DNA of 64,000 nt from Musa acuminata AAA Group (lineage: Eukaryota > Streptophyta > Magnoliopsida > Zingiberales > Musaceae): positions 18,727,501-18,791,500 of the forward strand of contig NC_088345.1 in assembly GCF_036884655.1 (NCBI RefSeq), read 5' to 3'. Position numbers and translations under genes: made by a program. Below, one piece after another: positions 21,861 through 32,643 of this stretch. Every line of letters begins with the position of its first letter. Position 1 is the stretch's first letter. The notes below the pieces were generated by a model, which searched no databases, was not told where the DNA came from, and saw only the letters and a program-made list of their open reading frames with translations.

Positions 21861-23530
21861 GGCTGGGTTCCACCAAGGGAAAAGTTCGAATGCAAGTACC
21901 AGTGAGTTCCATGGGAGGGACTTGATCATGCAGAGGTATGATCGAAGCAACTGGAGAGTTGGACTGCTCCAAAGCTCATATTCGCTTAAGGGAGCCCGAC
22001 AAGTCAGAGGACAAGGTCGAGTAAGCGAACGTTGCTACCAAGGAAGCTAAGGAGAACAGAATCGGTGTAAACTCTACAACGTGATGGCAGAGGCCATGCA
22101 TGGGAGTTGCAGTCTGTCTTTCCATCGACCAAACGGACTGCTTGGAGAACACAGAGGTGTTGAAGCAGGGGGTCGAAAGGGGCGAGGAAGCGACGACGAG
22201 TCCAGAGGGACTTAGCTACCCAAAATCAAGCATCAGTTAGAATGGAGGTGGACTCAGAGGAGTGCCACGGAGACATCTCTACTGATTGTGAAGAAAAGGG
22301 ATACAGAGGCGTGGCGACGGATAGTAGGGCCATGGGCATGGCAGCGCCATGGTACCGCAGAGGCGGGACTTCCGTGCAAGTCATTGATCCCTTGCTCTCA
22401 CGGAGGGAGAGCACTTGGCCGTGAAAGGGGCCGAGGAGGTAGAGCATGCAGAGGCAATCTCCAAGTACCGAGACAAGGCTGAATGGCAGAGGCCAAGAAA
22501 CTTCGTAAGACCGGTGTCAACAAGTTTCTCATCAAGATAGCCGTAAGTGAAGGACTTCGGGTCATGCAAGAGTGCACGACCAAGGAACGAAGCAGGCAGT
22601 ACGCGGTGCTATACCTTTGCTACTCAGTGGAGTAGGCGGCAGGGTTGATGGAGAAGACGGTACAATCCCAGAGGCGACCTCATCTATCAGAGAATTACTC
22701 CAAGTTGGGGTGAAAACTTCCCGCATTCCAGAAGTTCGATGGCATTGAGAAGGTGAATCACAGTAGCTAACTCAACGCAAGGAGTGCAAACACTTCAAGT
22801 GCTTCAGAAGTGTGAGCAAAGAGCAGGCGAAGGCCAGTAACCAGCTCGATGCATGAAGTACAACCTCGAGGAGGCGGGCGAAGTCAAGTAACTTTTGCCT
22901 TCTCAACTCTTAAGAGAATAGGCGAAACTGAGTACCCCAATTCTCTTATCTATCCAGCAGAGGAGCGCTGCACAAGTTCAAAGACCCTTCGAAGATAATG
23001 GAAGACAATAGTTGTCAAATCCTCACCAACGGTGATCAGTGCTACTGAGAGTAGATTGTCCGCCTCATTTCCCAACGAAATGCCAATCGAAAGTGGAAGT
23101 GATGCGAACCTACTTGGATGTGACAACTAACTGAAAGAAGAGTCAATGAGCAGATTTTGTGGAGGAATGACCCAAAACTTCAGAAGTTTGCGAGGCGATG
23201 CTCGTTAAAGCTCCAACAAGCATCCACCCAGTTCAAGCAGCATGTGAAAATTTTGAGAGACTGGCGCAGTAAGGATGGTCTTTTCCTTCATTTGGTGGAT
23301 CCGCAGAAATCAACGAGGATCAATACAACTCAACCAACCCCACACTAGAGTCAGAGTCATTGGCGAGTTGAAGCAGCATGGCGGATCAAAGGTTCGACTA
23401 CTCAGAAACAGCAGCGGAGAGCAACTGGGAGCCAGGAGGCGCATTGCAGCTGGAGCAGAAGATTGAAGACTCAGCAAAGGCGAAGAGTTGCAGTGTTCAC
23501 AAAGGCTTCGACGAGGACGTCGAAGGGATA
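21861..23530 (+). other. element E internal region, right part
   Basis: Continues the purine-rich sequence of 11210-13180. GCAGAGG words recur near 21930, 22086, 22364, 22446 and 22488. A phrase around GCCATGGTACCGCAGAGGCG is shared by 13102 and 22349, one on each side of F, so E already had internal repeats before F inserted. No credible gene. Confidence 0.75.
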
Positions 23531-23542
23531 AGTGGGGGAGAA
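23531..23542 (+). other. element E polypurine tract
   Basis: AGTGGGGGAGAA directly before the 3' LTR. Nearly identical to the tract of element B, which supports a relationship between E and chromoviruses. Confidence 0.88.
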
Positions 23543-23989
23543 TGTAACGGACAAACTTCTAAACAAGATGTTGGATGTAATGCTTATGTCTGTCTGTTGT
23601 CTTTTGGCATGTTCATGCCTTGTACAGCAGGTAGAGGGGCGGCCGAAGGCTAAATAGTCCCATGTTAGTTGGGTTGGTGGCCTCTTTAGGCTTGTAAATA
23701 AAGGTTATGTCATGTGGACACATGCGAGAGCTTTTCGGTCTGTAATGGACCATTTTACCCTTTGTTGTGCCACTATTCAGAGCTTGTAAAGTCTGTTTGT
23801 AATTTGCATTGTCTATGAAGTGTTTTTCGGACATGTTTGCTTGTGGATCCCGATTGAGGCATTCTCTTTAACCCGTTCTCTCTTTTGTTGGTCCTAAGGG
23901 ACAATGGGAGGCTTCGGGGAGGCTGACCTTTGCGGACGGACGCACGAGGGTGCCGCACGCCTTAGGCAAAACCAGCTAAGGTCGTGACA
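23543..23989 (+). repeat. element E 3' LTR (447 bp)
   Basis: Pairs with 10745-11191. It is followed by the ATAT target-site copy and then by element B gag sequence. Confidence 0.93.
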
Positions 23990-23993
23990 ATAT

Positions 23994-24697
23994 GTCAATT
24001 CGACACCGACCTTGTTGGATCTCCTCCCAACGGGTTCGCCACCAAAGTTTTGCATCTCTGTTCAGATACATTGTTGCTATAGAAACTTTGGTTTCTTCAT
24101 AATCAGGCCTCGTAGCTCGAAAGCATCACTCCATGTCGAACAGGAAATTCTCGAGCTCTTTGGCATCTCTGGCCCCTCCATAACCATGAGGCTCGAGTGC
24201 CCTCAAGTTTTGTGACGGCACAACGCGTTGCTTCCTCCCGCATTTAGTACTCTTGTGAGCATGGTCACCCTTGAAGTGAGTTCCGCCACAACTTCCTGTA
24301 GGTGTTGCACAGAGTCTTTGGTGTCATCTGACAATCGGTCGACTAGGGCCTCAACCTTGTTGATCCGGAACTCCGTTTCTTCTTGCGAGCTCTTTACCCC
24401 AACAAGCCTTCGTTGGCCATGGTAGAGTTCCTCCAAGCTCGCTTAAAGAACATCCAAACGGGTTTCAACCGTTATGAGTCTCTCCTTGTGACTCTTTTTA
24501 CCCGTTGGCACTCCAGATTGTGCTTCCTCCACTCGTAGAGAGTAGCCAACTTCTCGCTCATCATGTTCGTTCCCGCGCTCCTCTTGAGCGGCTCCAACAG
24601 CATGAGAGCGAGTGTGCACTTGCAGCCCACTTGCGGCTACTTGGGGCAAGGGTCCGGCTTGCCCCGTCTTGCTTGATTCGCCACGATGCTTTGCCAT
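23994..24697 (-). pseudogene. gag: element B gag, N-terminal half
   Basis: Minus strand from ATG at 24697 (MAKHRGESSKTGQ). A charged, probably coiled-coil stretch follows at 24436-24230 (EETEFRINKVEALVDRL, then VAELTSRVTMLTRVL). After that come frameshifted remnants of the gag core; one frame just before the E insertion site reads WEEIQQGRCR. Start codon chosen as the first ATG after the PBS. Stops at about 24440 and 24203 break it. Confidence 0.8.
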
Positions 24698-24740
24698 GGC
24701 AAAGTTGCGAAGTTCCTTCGTTGCTCGCTCGAAGTGCTTG

Positions 24741-24755
24741 CCCGCTCTGATATCA
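24741..24755 (-). other. element B primer-binding site
   Basis: TGATATCAGAGCGGG on the minus strand, three bases inside the 5' LTR. One base differs from the canonical tRNA-iMet complement TGGTATCAGAGC. Confidence 0.88.
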
Positions 24756-24758
24756 CAA

Positions 24759-25542
24759 TGTCACGGACCTAGCTGAAATTGCCTAAGTCGTGAGGCATCC
24801 TTGCGGCAAAGACGCGAACTTAGCTTGTGTTGCCTAAGTCGCAATGCACCCTTACAGCAAAGACGCGAACTTAGCTTGCGTTGCCTAAGTCACGCTTCGC
24901 CCTTGCAATTTGCGTCCGCAAAGATCAGCCCACTTGCAACCTCTCGCAGGTCTCGAAGGACTTGTAAAAGAGAAAGTTGATTAGTTCGAAGAACGAGCGA
25001 CGGACAAGTCCTAACGTCTCGCGAAAAGGGGGAAGCTTTACAAGCAATTCAGCGAGCACCTTGCATGCACAAGAGAAAAGAGGGAGAGGGGGAAAACAAG
25101 GACTTTAGAGGGTTGAACGAACAGCTGCAAGTCCACAAACAACTGCTCACCGGGTGTCGGGCGCGACAACAAGTTCCCGTCAAGGTAACGTGCGAACTTG
25201 CGAAAGATTGTTCAACGTGCCCGACACTAAGCCGAAGCCCCATCCCCCATGGTGCCACCCGGGTGGTTCCAGGGTGCTGAGATGGCTGACGTTTTGCATG
25301 CAGCAGCGGGCTATAGAAAACAACCCGTGGCACGCGAAAACGGAGCTGTTTTGGGGCTGTTTTGCTCGGTTCGATGAGTGGTCACACTGTAGTGCTGCAA
25401 CTTGTTTGAACTTACATTTTTACAAGCAAAAAAACTTAAAACCAAGACAAAACATGCTGCCAAGCAGCTGTACATGTAGATGAGAGCGACGAACGGTTTG
25501 TTGAACGGAGTTGTTGTGGGTGCGCAATGACCGTTCGTGACA
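24759..25542 (-). repeat. element B 5' LTR (784 bp)
   Basis: About 110 bp longer than the partner LTR. The extra length is a tandem duplication near 24790-24900 whose units (about 51 bp) contain GCAAAGACGCGAACTTAGCTT and GTTGCCTAAGTC. Confidence 0.92.
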
Positions 25543-25603
25543 ATACGGCAGAAATGTTTTTCTCTTGGCCTTCATTGCTAAAAGCCCTCTCTGGTGACTC
25601 TTC

Positions 25604-26580
25604 TTGTTTCTAGCCATGTCAGAAACTCCTAAGTTTGTTTCTAATCTTCTTAAACGTGTCCACACTCATTCTTCCCTTCAATTTGAGAGTCATACCCTTC
25701 AGAACTCTACTGTTAAACTAAGTAGGAGAAATTTTATAGAGTGGTCTCAATCCATGAAGATGTCTCTAATGAGTAAAGGAAAGTTCAAATATGTGAATGG
25801 GGTTGCAAAGGCACCAACCTTGGAAGATGCTTCATACAAAACTTGGGAGATCAAGAACATGATGGTAATATCGTGGCTGCTTCACTCCATGCAACCAGAA
25901 ATCAACAAGACGTAACTTCTTCATTCTATGGCTAAATAAATTTGGGATACTATCAATAAAACCTACTCCAAAGTAGGTTTTACTTCTCAGATTTTTCAAA
26001 TCAAAAGACAAATTCAAAAGATGAAGCAAGGTACATCAAGTGTCACAGATTACTACAACAATCTGCGAGGTCAATTGGCTGAATTAGACATATATCAAAT
26101 ACTGGAGATGGAATCTGCTGCCGACACTAAAAGGCTGAGAAACTTGCTGGAGATGGAGAGGGTATTTCAATTCTTATTGGGGTTGAATTCTGAATTTGAT
26201 TAGGTATGTGATCATGTTCTTAATAGAGAACCTTTTCTTGATCTTATAAAGCATTTACCCCAGTTTGAAGTGCTGAAAGACAATACGAACTGCTAACCAG
26301 TAAAGAGGCAGATTATAGCAAGTACATAGTGGAAAATTCTGTCTTGGCAGGCTCAAATATACTTCCCAATGCCGAACACAACAAGAAAGATGGGAGATGG
26401 TGTGATTATTGCAAGAAACCAAATCACACCAAGGAGACATGCTAGAAACTGTACAGTAAACCTCAAAACTGGAAAAATAATAAGAGCAACGATAAAGGGT
26501 TTAAAGGAATGCAGGGAAGATTCAAGACACCTTTGTTCAGTAAGAAACAGCTTGAACATCTGTATGGACTTCTTAACCAA
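25604..26580 (+). pseudogene. gag: element A gag (broken)
   Basis: Copia gag related to Retrotran_gag families. Starting at MSETPKF (25616) it runs through VKLSRRNFIEWSQSMKMSL, then KGKFKYV and VISWLLHSMQPEI, to a TAA at about 25913. The same frame family resumes with FQIKRQIQKMKQGTSSVTDYY, then LAELDIYQ and FLLGLNSEFD, before another stop near 26200. A degenerate zinc-knuckle-like stretch (about 26395-26450) precedes the MITE at 26590. At least three stops or frameshifts. Confidence 0.85.
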
Positions 26581-26589
26581 TCTCAAACT

Positions 26590-26760
26590 CAAGGTATGCA
26601 ATTTCGTACCGTACCGGACCTTCGACGTTCGCTCGGTACGGTACGAAACTGTATAGCGAGCGGGATACCATTCGGTATACCGCTCGGTATATATATATAT
26701 ATATATATATATAAAGGCGACGTCGCCTTTTCCTTCCCCCACGCGGGGCGACGTCGCCTC

Positions 26761-26801
<41 letters not shown>

Positions 26802-26977
26802 TCGTCGAAAAAGGCAACGTGACGTCGCCTGTTATAAAATATTTATATATATTAATATATAAATTTTATAATTTTTTTTTTGTTTCGCCCCGTAACAGGC
26901 GATCCGTGTACTGGTAAGCTGACAGACCGGTACGTACTGCCCGTACCGGACAGTATTATTCAAAATTGCATACCTTG
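26590..26977. mobile_element. hAT-like MITE 1 inside element A
   Basis: 388 bp with terminal inverted repeats CAAGGTATGCAATTT. The 8-bp flanks CTCAAACT and TTCAAACT match at 7 of 8 positions. The interior has GGTACG/CGTACC words, two long (TA)n runs (about 26690-26712 and 26763-26799) and three GACGTCGCC copies. Eight-base duplications and small size fit a non-autonomous hAT element. No coding capacity. Confidence 0.8.
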
Positions 26978-26985
26978 TTCAAACT

Positions 26986-28670
26986 ACCAATCCATCTCCT
27001 ACGTGTTCCCTTGCAATACAAGGCAATATTCCTACTGCCCTCCACATCCTCTAACCAAGCACTTTGGATAGTTGATTTGGGTGCTAGTGATCATATGACC
27101 AACTTTCTCGCATGTTCTCCTCCTATATACTCCACGTCCTGGAAACCTTAAAGTTTGTATTGCTGGTGGATCTTTGTCCCCAGTTGCAGGAAAAAGTTAT
27201 GTTGTTCTCTCAAATAAGCTAATTCTAAACCATGTTCTGTATGTTCCTAACCTATCCTTGAATCTCTTATCCATAAGCAAACTCACTAAAAAGTAAATAT
27301 TCAAATTGTGTGGCTAAATTCTTTCCATCTCATGCTAGAGAGGTTGATCAACTCTATTACTTTGAAGGTGATGCTTCCTTGGATGGACAAGCTCAAGCTG
27401 TAGGCAACTTCTCTTCCCTTTTGATACAGATGAAATAATGTTATGGCACTATAGACTAAACCATCCTAGTTTCAAGTACTTGACTTTGTTTTTTAAGAAT
27501 AAGAACATCTCTCAATTTCACTGTGAAATCTACTTGCCAAACATCAACATGTCATATTCCCTTCACCAGCCATACAAACAGTCCCAACCTTTTTACTTAA
27601 TACATAATGACATTTGGAATCCTTCAAAAGTCAAAAACATCACCGGGACTAGGTGTTTATAACCTTTATTGATGATCATACTAGAGTGTGTTGGGTATAT
27701 TTGTTAAAAGAAAATTCTGAAATTGCTATAGTGTTTCAAAACTTCTATAACATGGTCAACACCTAATTCCATACCCAAATACAAATCCTTAGAACTGATA
27801 ATGGAGGTGAATACTTCAAATTCAATCTTAAAACCTTCCTAATGGAAAAGGGAGGTATCCATCAAACATTTTGTGTTAATACACTCTAACAAAATGGAAC
27901 TGCTGAAAGGAAAAACTGCCATCTACTATAGGTAGGCTATTATGTTTACTATAGAAGTTCCTAATATTTTTGGGGACAGGCTATCTAATTATATCTTATT
28001 TAATCAATAGGATGCCAACCCGAGTACATAATTCTGAGAAACTTCTAAACATCCTTCTACAAACCTATCCACAAACCCAAATCTTTAGTAATTTGTCAGT
28101 GTTTAGTTGTGTAGCATTTGTTCATATGCATAGTCATAACCGCACAAAATTTGATCCATGAGCAAAAAATATGTTTTCCTAGGCTTCTCAACAACTCTAA
28201 AGAGAATGCTTTGATCCTCTTATAAAACAGTTCTATGTAAGTATAGATGTCACCTTTTTTGAAAATCAACTTTATTTCTCTCAAACTTCTCGTCGGGGGG
28301 AGAATCATACGGAAGAAAAGTTTTAGGAAACTATTATAACCCTACCTATGAATTCTCTGTCTGAATTCAATCCTATTGCAGGTACATCTCCTCATAATTC
28401 ACCTTCTAAATTCAAATTCATTCCTCTCCCAATTCTACCTTCTCGGCCACAACCTATCCCTTGTACCACCAATCCAATGTTGCAACCTCAATCTATTGTA
28501 CTAGAAGCCTAGAACATGAAAAATCTGATACAGGGGGAAACTTAGCGACTAATAAATAGCAATCAAAGCTATGTGTCTATACAAGGACAAGGTTTAGGGT
28601 AACAACCACATAATACCTACCAAGAGTCAGCTCTGAGTGCAACTGATCATGAAACTTCAGGTACTCCAAA
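26986..28670 (+). pseudogene. pol: element A protease and integrase (broken)
   Basis: Protease motif LWIVDLGASDHMT at about 27058-27100 carries Leu where copia proteases have Ser or Thr (D-S/T-G). Pre-integrase histidine region LWHYRLNHPS lies at 27440. Integrase core fragments follow: FIDDHTRVCWVYLL near 27665, LRTDNGGEYF near 27790, and an QNGTAERKN version near 27890 after a stop. Many stops and shifts. Confidence 0.85.
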
Positions 28671-28671
28671 G

Positions 28672-28960
28672 TCAAGGTATGCAATATCGTACCGTACCAG
28701 TGGTTCGAGATTGGCTCGGTATGGTACGGTACCGGTGTACCGCCTGGTGTACCACTCGGTACACCCTAGTGTACCAAACAATTTTATATATTTTCTTCAT
28801 TACTGTAGCATTGTAGCACTGCTACAACATTATACTGTAGCACTGCTACAGCATTATACTGTAGCACTATAGCGGTATCGGGCTATCCGCGTATCGGTAT
28901 GCCGTCGGACAGGTACATACCGCTCGTACCGGGTGGTACCATTCAATACTGCATACCATG
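28672..28960. mobile_element. hAT-like MITE 2 inside element A
   Basis: About 289 bp with ends CAAGGTATGCAAT and GCATACCATG, related to MITE 1. Flanks CTCCAAAG and CTCCAAAC match at 7 of 8 positions. The interior has GGTACC/GGTGTACC words and three copies of ACTGTAGCACT. It belongs to the same family as MITE 1 with a different centre. Confidence 0.75.
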
Positions 28961-28967
28961 CTCCAAA

Positions 28968-30600
28968 CCATTCTTTACGCCTAGAACCCTGCGAATTTCA
29001 AGATCTTAATGTTCCCATTGCTCTTAGAAGAGGAACGAGGTCATGTACTATTCATCCTATTTCCAATTTTGTGTCATATCACAGATTGTCCTCCTCTTTC
29101 AGATCCTTCATTTCTAACTCGTCAAACACAGATATTCCTAAGTCTATTCAAGAAGCTTTAGCTGTACCTGAGTGGAAAAAGGTTGTGTTTGAGGAGATAA
29201 GGGCATTGGAGTAGAATGACAATTGGGAACTTGTAAATTTACCCAAAGGAAAGAGACTTGTGGGTTGTAAATGGGTGTTCACAGGAAAATATAAAAGTTG
29301 GCAGGTAAATTGAGAGATACAAAGCTAGTGGCTAACGGATACACTCAAACATTTGGGATAGATTATTAAGAGATTTTTGCACCTGTGGCAGAGAAGAACA
29401 GCGTCCGAATCCTGTTGTGTCTTGTAGCAATTTTTGTCTGGCCTCTACAATAGTTAAATGTGAAGAACGCCTTCTTCAATGGTGAACTAGAAGAGGAAGT
29501 CTACATGAATCTACCTCCAAGTTTTGAAGGAACATTAGCATTTGACAGAAGTCCGCAAGCTGAATAGGTCACTCTATGGATTAAAACAATCTCCTAGAGT
29601 ATGATTTGATAGATTTACTAAGGCCAAAAAGAGCTATGGATATTTGTAAAGTTAGGCAGATTACACCATGTTTTATAAGAATGCTGGCAGTGGAAAGGTC
29701 TCAATACTCATTGTGTTCGTGGATAACATTATCCTAGTAGGTGACGATCTTGTTGAACAAGAGAAACTAAAAACCTTCCTAGCCAAAGAGTTTGAAATCA
29801 AAGATTTTAGAACATTATGGTACTTCTTGGGTAAGAAGGTGACCAGAACCAAGGAGGGGATCTCACTGTCACGAAGGAAGTATACAGATTTACTTGTGGA
29901 AACTGGTATGTTGGGTTGCAAACCATCTAAACACCTATTGACCCCAACCACAAGCTAAGTGAAAACACAAGTAGTGAGGTGGATAAGGGACAATATCAAT
30001 GTTTGGTTGGAAAATTAATTTATTTGTCACATACTGCCTTCGCTGTTAGTGTTACAAGTCAATCTATGCACTCACCTAATGAAGAACATAAGAGGGTTGT
30101 CATTAGAATTCTTCAATATCTCATACGAACTCCAGGCAACATGTTGATGTTTAAGAAGAGGGATAATATGTATGTTGAAGCATACACAGATGCTGATTGG
30201 ACCAACAATATAGATGATAGAAGATCTACATCTGGATATTGTACCTTCAAAGGGGAAATTTTGGTGACTTCGAAGAGGAAAAAACAGAATGTAGTGGCTA
30301 GAAGTAGTGTTGAAGCTGAATTTCACGCTATCGAACAAGGAATATGTGAACTCCTTTGGGTAAAAAAAACTTCTAGATGAGTTAAGAGTTTCTTGGAACC
30401 AACCAAGGAACTAATATTCAGATAACAAGACAGCAATTAGTATCTCTTACAACCTAGTGCATCATGATAGAACAAAGCAAATTGAGGTCGATCGACATTT
30501 TATTAAAGAGAAGTTAGATGAAGGACTGTTTTGTATTCCATTTATCCCTATCAAACAGCAAAGGGACATCAAAAACAGCAATTTGATCACTTAACTAGCA
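28968..30600 (+). pseudogene. pol: element A reverse transcriptase and RNase H (broken)
   Basis: RT begins with AVPEWKKVVFEEIRALE (29161), then a stop. GKRLVGCKWVF lies near 29250. The active-site box reads FVDNIILVGDD near 29718, with Asn replacing the second Asp of YVDD. RNase H spans about 29979-30600, with YTDADWTNNIDDRRSTSGY, an SSVEAEFHAI stretch and a degraded HYDRTKQIEVDRHFIKEK region. Several stops. The catalytic box change alone would abolish polymerase activity. Confidence 0.88.
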
Positions 30601-30630
30601 AGCTGGGGATGTTGAATATCTTCGAGCCTA

Positions 30631-30642
30631 CTTGAGGGTGAA
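30631..30642 (+). other. element A polypurine tract
   Basis: A short purine-rich stretch (TTGAGGGTGAA) immediately upstream of the 3' LTR. Confidence 0.7.
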
Positions 30643-30916
30643 TGTTCAGATCTGTCAAATCTGCTGTGATTTGATTTGTTAAGATCTGTGGTGATTTAAT
30701 TATTGACAGACTACCTTATTTGATGTGATAGACTATGATGTGTTTGTTGATTCAGTCCTAACTTATTTGCTGTATATTTCCTATATTAGCACGTAAATCT
30801 ATTTAGGTAGTTCTTTCCTTTTTTTTCTTTTCTCTAAGTTCGACTATATGTATGTCATCCTGTATACAAGTAGCAATATAGAAAAGTAAAACTCTCTTCT
30901 TCTATTGTCCCATTCA
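30643..30916 (+). repeat. element A 3' LTR (274 bp)
   Basis: Begins TGTTCAGATCTGTCAAATCT and ends CCCATTCA. Numerous differences from the 5' copy mark A as the oldest member of the nest. TGTTA follows directly. Confidence 0.92.
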
Positions 30917-30921
30917 TGTTA

Positions 30922-32643
30922 AATATTAACAATATATAATAATCAGCACTTTTGAGTTACTACTTAATGTCAGTGGCGAGCAGCCAGGTAAATGAGGAAT
31001 CCACCAATGCAAGGTCTAGACAAAAATTGTTGTAGGCAAACTTATACCTGCAAAGAAATCCATCCTTTCTAGGTCTCAACCTTGGTCAACCAAATGACGC
31101 AGGATAATTCACTATGATGCCAAGGCTTGCCCTCTTAACTGACCCCTTAATGTTTTATATATATTTACGAGACTTTTTTCTATCTTTCCTAGTAGCTCCG
31201 CACGAATTTAACCTAAGAAGACTTTACTAGAAACAATAAATAAAGATTTAAATGCTATTAATTTAACTACAGATATCATTTTGTACAAGTCTCAATGATT
31301 GCCATTGTGTTGCACCACCATTACCTGAGGTAATAGGAAGATACAAGTTTATATTTTGTGCATTGTGTAGGTGAAATCTACTATTGAATTACACAAATAA
31401 CTAGTGAGTCGAATACAATATTAATTACTCATAAAAATTAACAAGAAATATCCTTTAATGATCATCAGTAAAAATGCATATCAATTGTTGTAATTATACT
31501 AAAACGTGATCTGCACATTTTTCCAATTAAAAAGATCAATCTTTTATCCATTTGATGCCCTCAAATTTCATAATTTATAAACTCAAGAAAAGTTGTCAAC
31601 CGGTGCTTCTTTGATTTGCTTCCTTTATTAATATTTTTATTATATAAATCATTTAACAAATGGGGAGGTTTATGCAAAATCTTTTTTTTGTTATTTAAAG
31701 TGAAAATAAGACTTTTAGCAAAAGAAAAAGAAAAGAAACAAAAGGGTGTAAATATTAGTGAAAATTCAATTTATAATTGACAATAAACTATAAAATGCAG
31801 CATGAGTTGTTTTTACAAAAAAACAAAGATCATCGTTTTGCCCAGTCCGGTACGAAACAAGCAACATGTACCAGTCCGAGTGCTAACCAGTATGTAGACC
31901 CACCGCGATCCGATCCGTCGCATAAGAGAAGTGGGAAACCCTAATTCCCGCTTCTCACAAGAGTGTCACCTCCGCCTTCGTAGGGCTCACGAGCATCGCT
32001 TCCGATGTTGCAATCGATGCTTCTCACACAGGCGACTACCAGACCAGGGTACGGTTGCGATATCACTACACACCGCCACGTCTCAAGTAAGCCTTTCTCC
32101 TCTTCCACGTCTTCCTCCTCCGTCGCTTCCTCTTCTTCCCTCTTTCTTCCTCCACCGTCCCTTCCTCTTTTTCCTTTTTACTTCCTCCCCAAAATATCAG
32201 TACTTACTGATGTACCATGTGTTTATACACCGATACAGATCGATACATACCAACCCAACAAATTTCTAAGTCGGGTCCAATACCCAGAAAAAATAATAAC
32301 ATATACAAAAGGCTCTCTAATTGCAAAAGCAAAAACAAACAACAAAAAAGATGTGGCATGTTGAACATAATATATTAAATCAATAATATTGAAAGGAATG
32401 GAGCCTTAAATGTATAATATAAAGACATTAAATTTAAAAATATTATAAAATAATAGATAACATATATATACGAAAGTAGAATGGAAAAAACAACAAATGA
32501 AATATGAAAATCTTAGGTCAAAAGCCTCTTATTTTACTATAAAGAAAGCAACATAATCAACAAACAATGTCATAGAAAATCAATTAGAATAATTTTAATA
32601 GCACCTTCCCACCACCTCCTATTTGGTTCTTCATTCTTTTACT
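30922..32643. other. intergenic DNA, no gene; GGTACG-type repeat near 31840-32280
   Basis: Mostly AT-rich. From about 31840 to 32280 there are words such as CCGGTACGAAAC, GTACCAG and GATACATACC, like those in the hAT-type MITEs, around a C/T-rich centre. Ends and target-site duplication could not be defined. Short frames in the C/T-rich part (31931-32364) are composition artefacts. Confidence 0.5.

Larger units (their letters stand above)
10745..23989 (+). mobile_element. element E: non-autonomous gypsy-derived LTR element inserted in B gag
   Basis: Two 447-bp LTRs (10745-11191 and 23543-23989) begin TGTAACGGAC and end GTCGTGACA. The flank ATAT is repeated at 10741-10744 and 23990-23993. A PBS follows the left LTR and the polypurine tract AAGTGGGGGAGAA precedes the right one, so it reads on the plus strand. 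After subtracting element F it is about 4.6 kb, with about 3.7 kb internal. There is no RT, integrase or intact gag. Only a protease-like relic near 12080-12340 shows ancestry from a gypsy element. It is best described as a LARD-like derivative that must borrow proteins. Confidence 0.9.
6057..25542 (-). mobile_element. element B: Ty3-gypsy chromovirus inserted in A, itself interrupted
   Basis: LTRs lie at 6057-6730 and 24759-25542 with inverted termini TGTCACG/CGTGACA. The 4-bp flank ATAC is repeated at 6053-6056 and 25543-25546. Genes run on the minus strand: gag with CCHC knuckle, protease, RT, RNase H, integrase and a C-terminal chromodomain, the gypsy order. A PBS lies just inside the right LTR and a polypurine tract just inside the left LTR, which fixes the orientation. 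Element E is inserted within gag. Without E the element is about 6.2 kb, a normal size. Stops and frameshifts in pol and an altered RT active site show it is defective. Confidence 0.93.
5750..30916 (+). mobile_element. element A: Ty1-copia LTR retrotransposon, interrupted by nested elements
   Basis: The two LTRs (5750-6002 and 30643-30916) are related throughout and end TG...CA. Perfect 5-bp target-site duplications TGTTA flank the element (5745-5749 and 30917-30921). The PBS TGGTATCAGAGC follows the left LTR directly and a purine tract precedes the right LTR. Coding order on the plus strand is gag, protease, integrase, RT, RNase H, which is the copia order. The first 54 bp after the left LTR are cut off from the rest of the body by gypsy element B, inserted at ATAC. 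Two hAT-like MITEs interrupt the body later. Without the inserts the element is about 5.0 kb, normal for Ty1-copia. All reading frames contain stops, so it is dead. Confidence 0.93.

Noticed and set aside
31931..32364. Two overlapping Ser/Pro/Leu-rich frames as candidate genes
   Set aside because: Pyrimidine-rich centre of a GGTACG-type repeat; no domain, both frames equally open.
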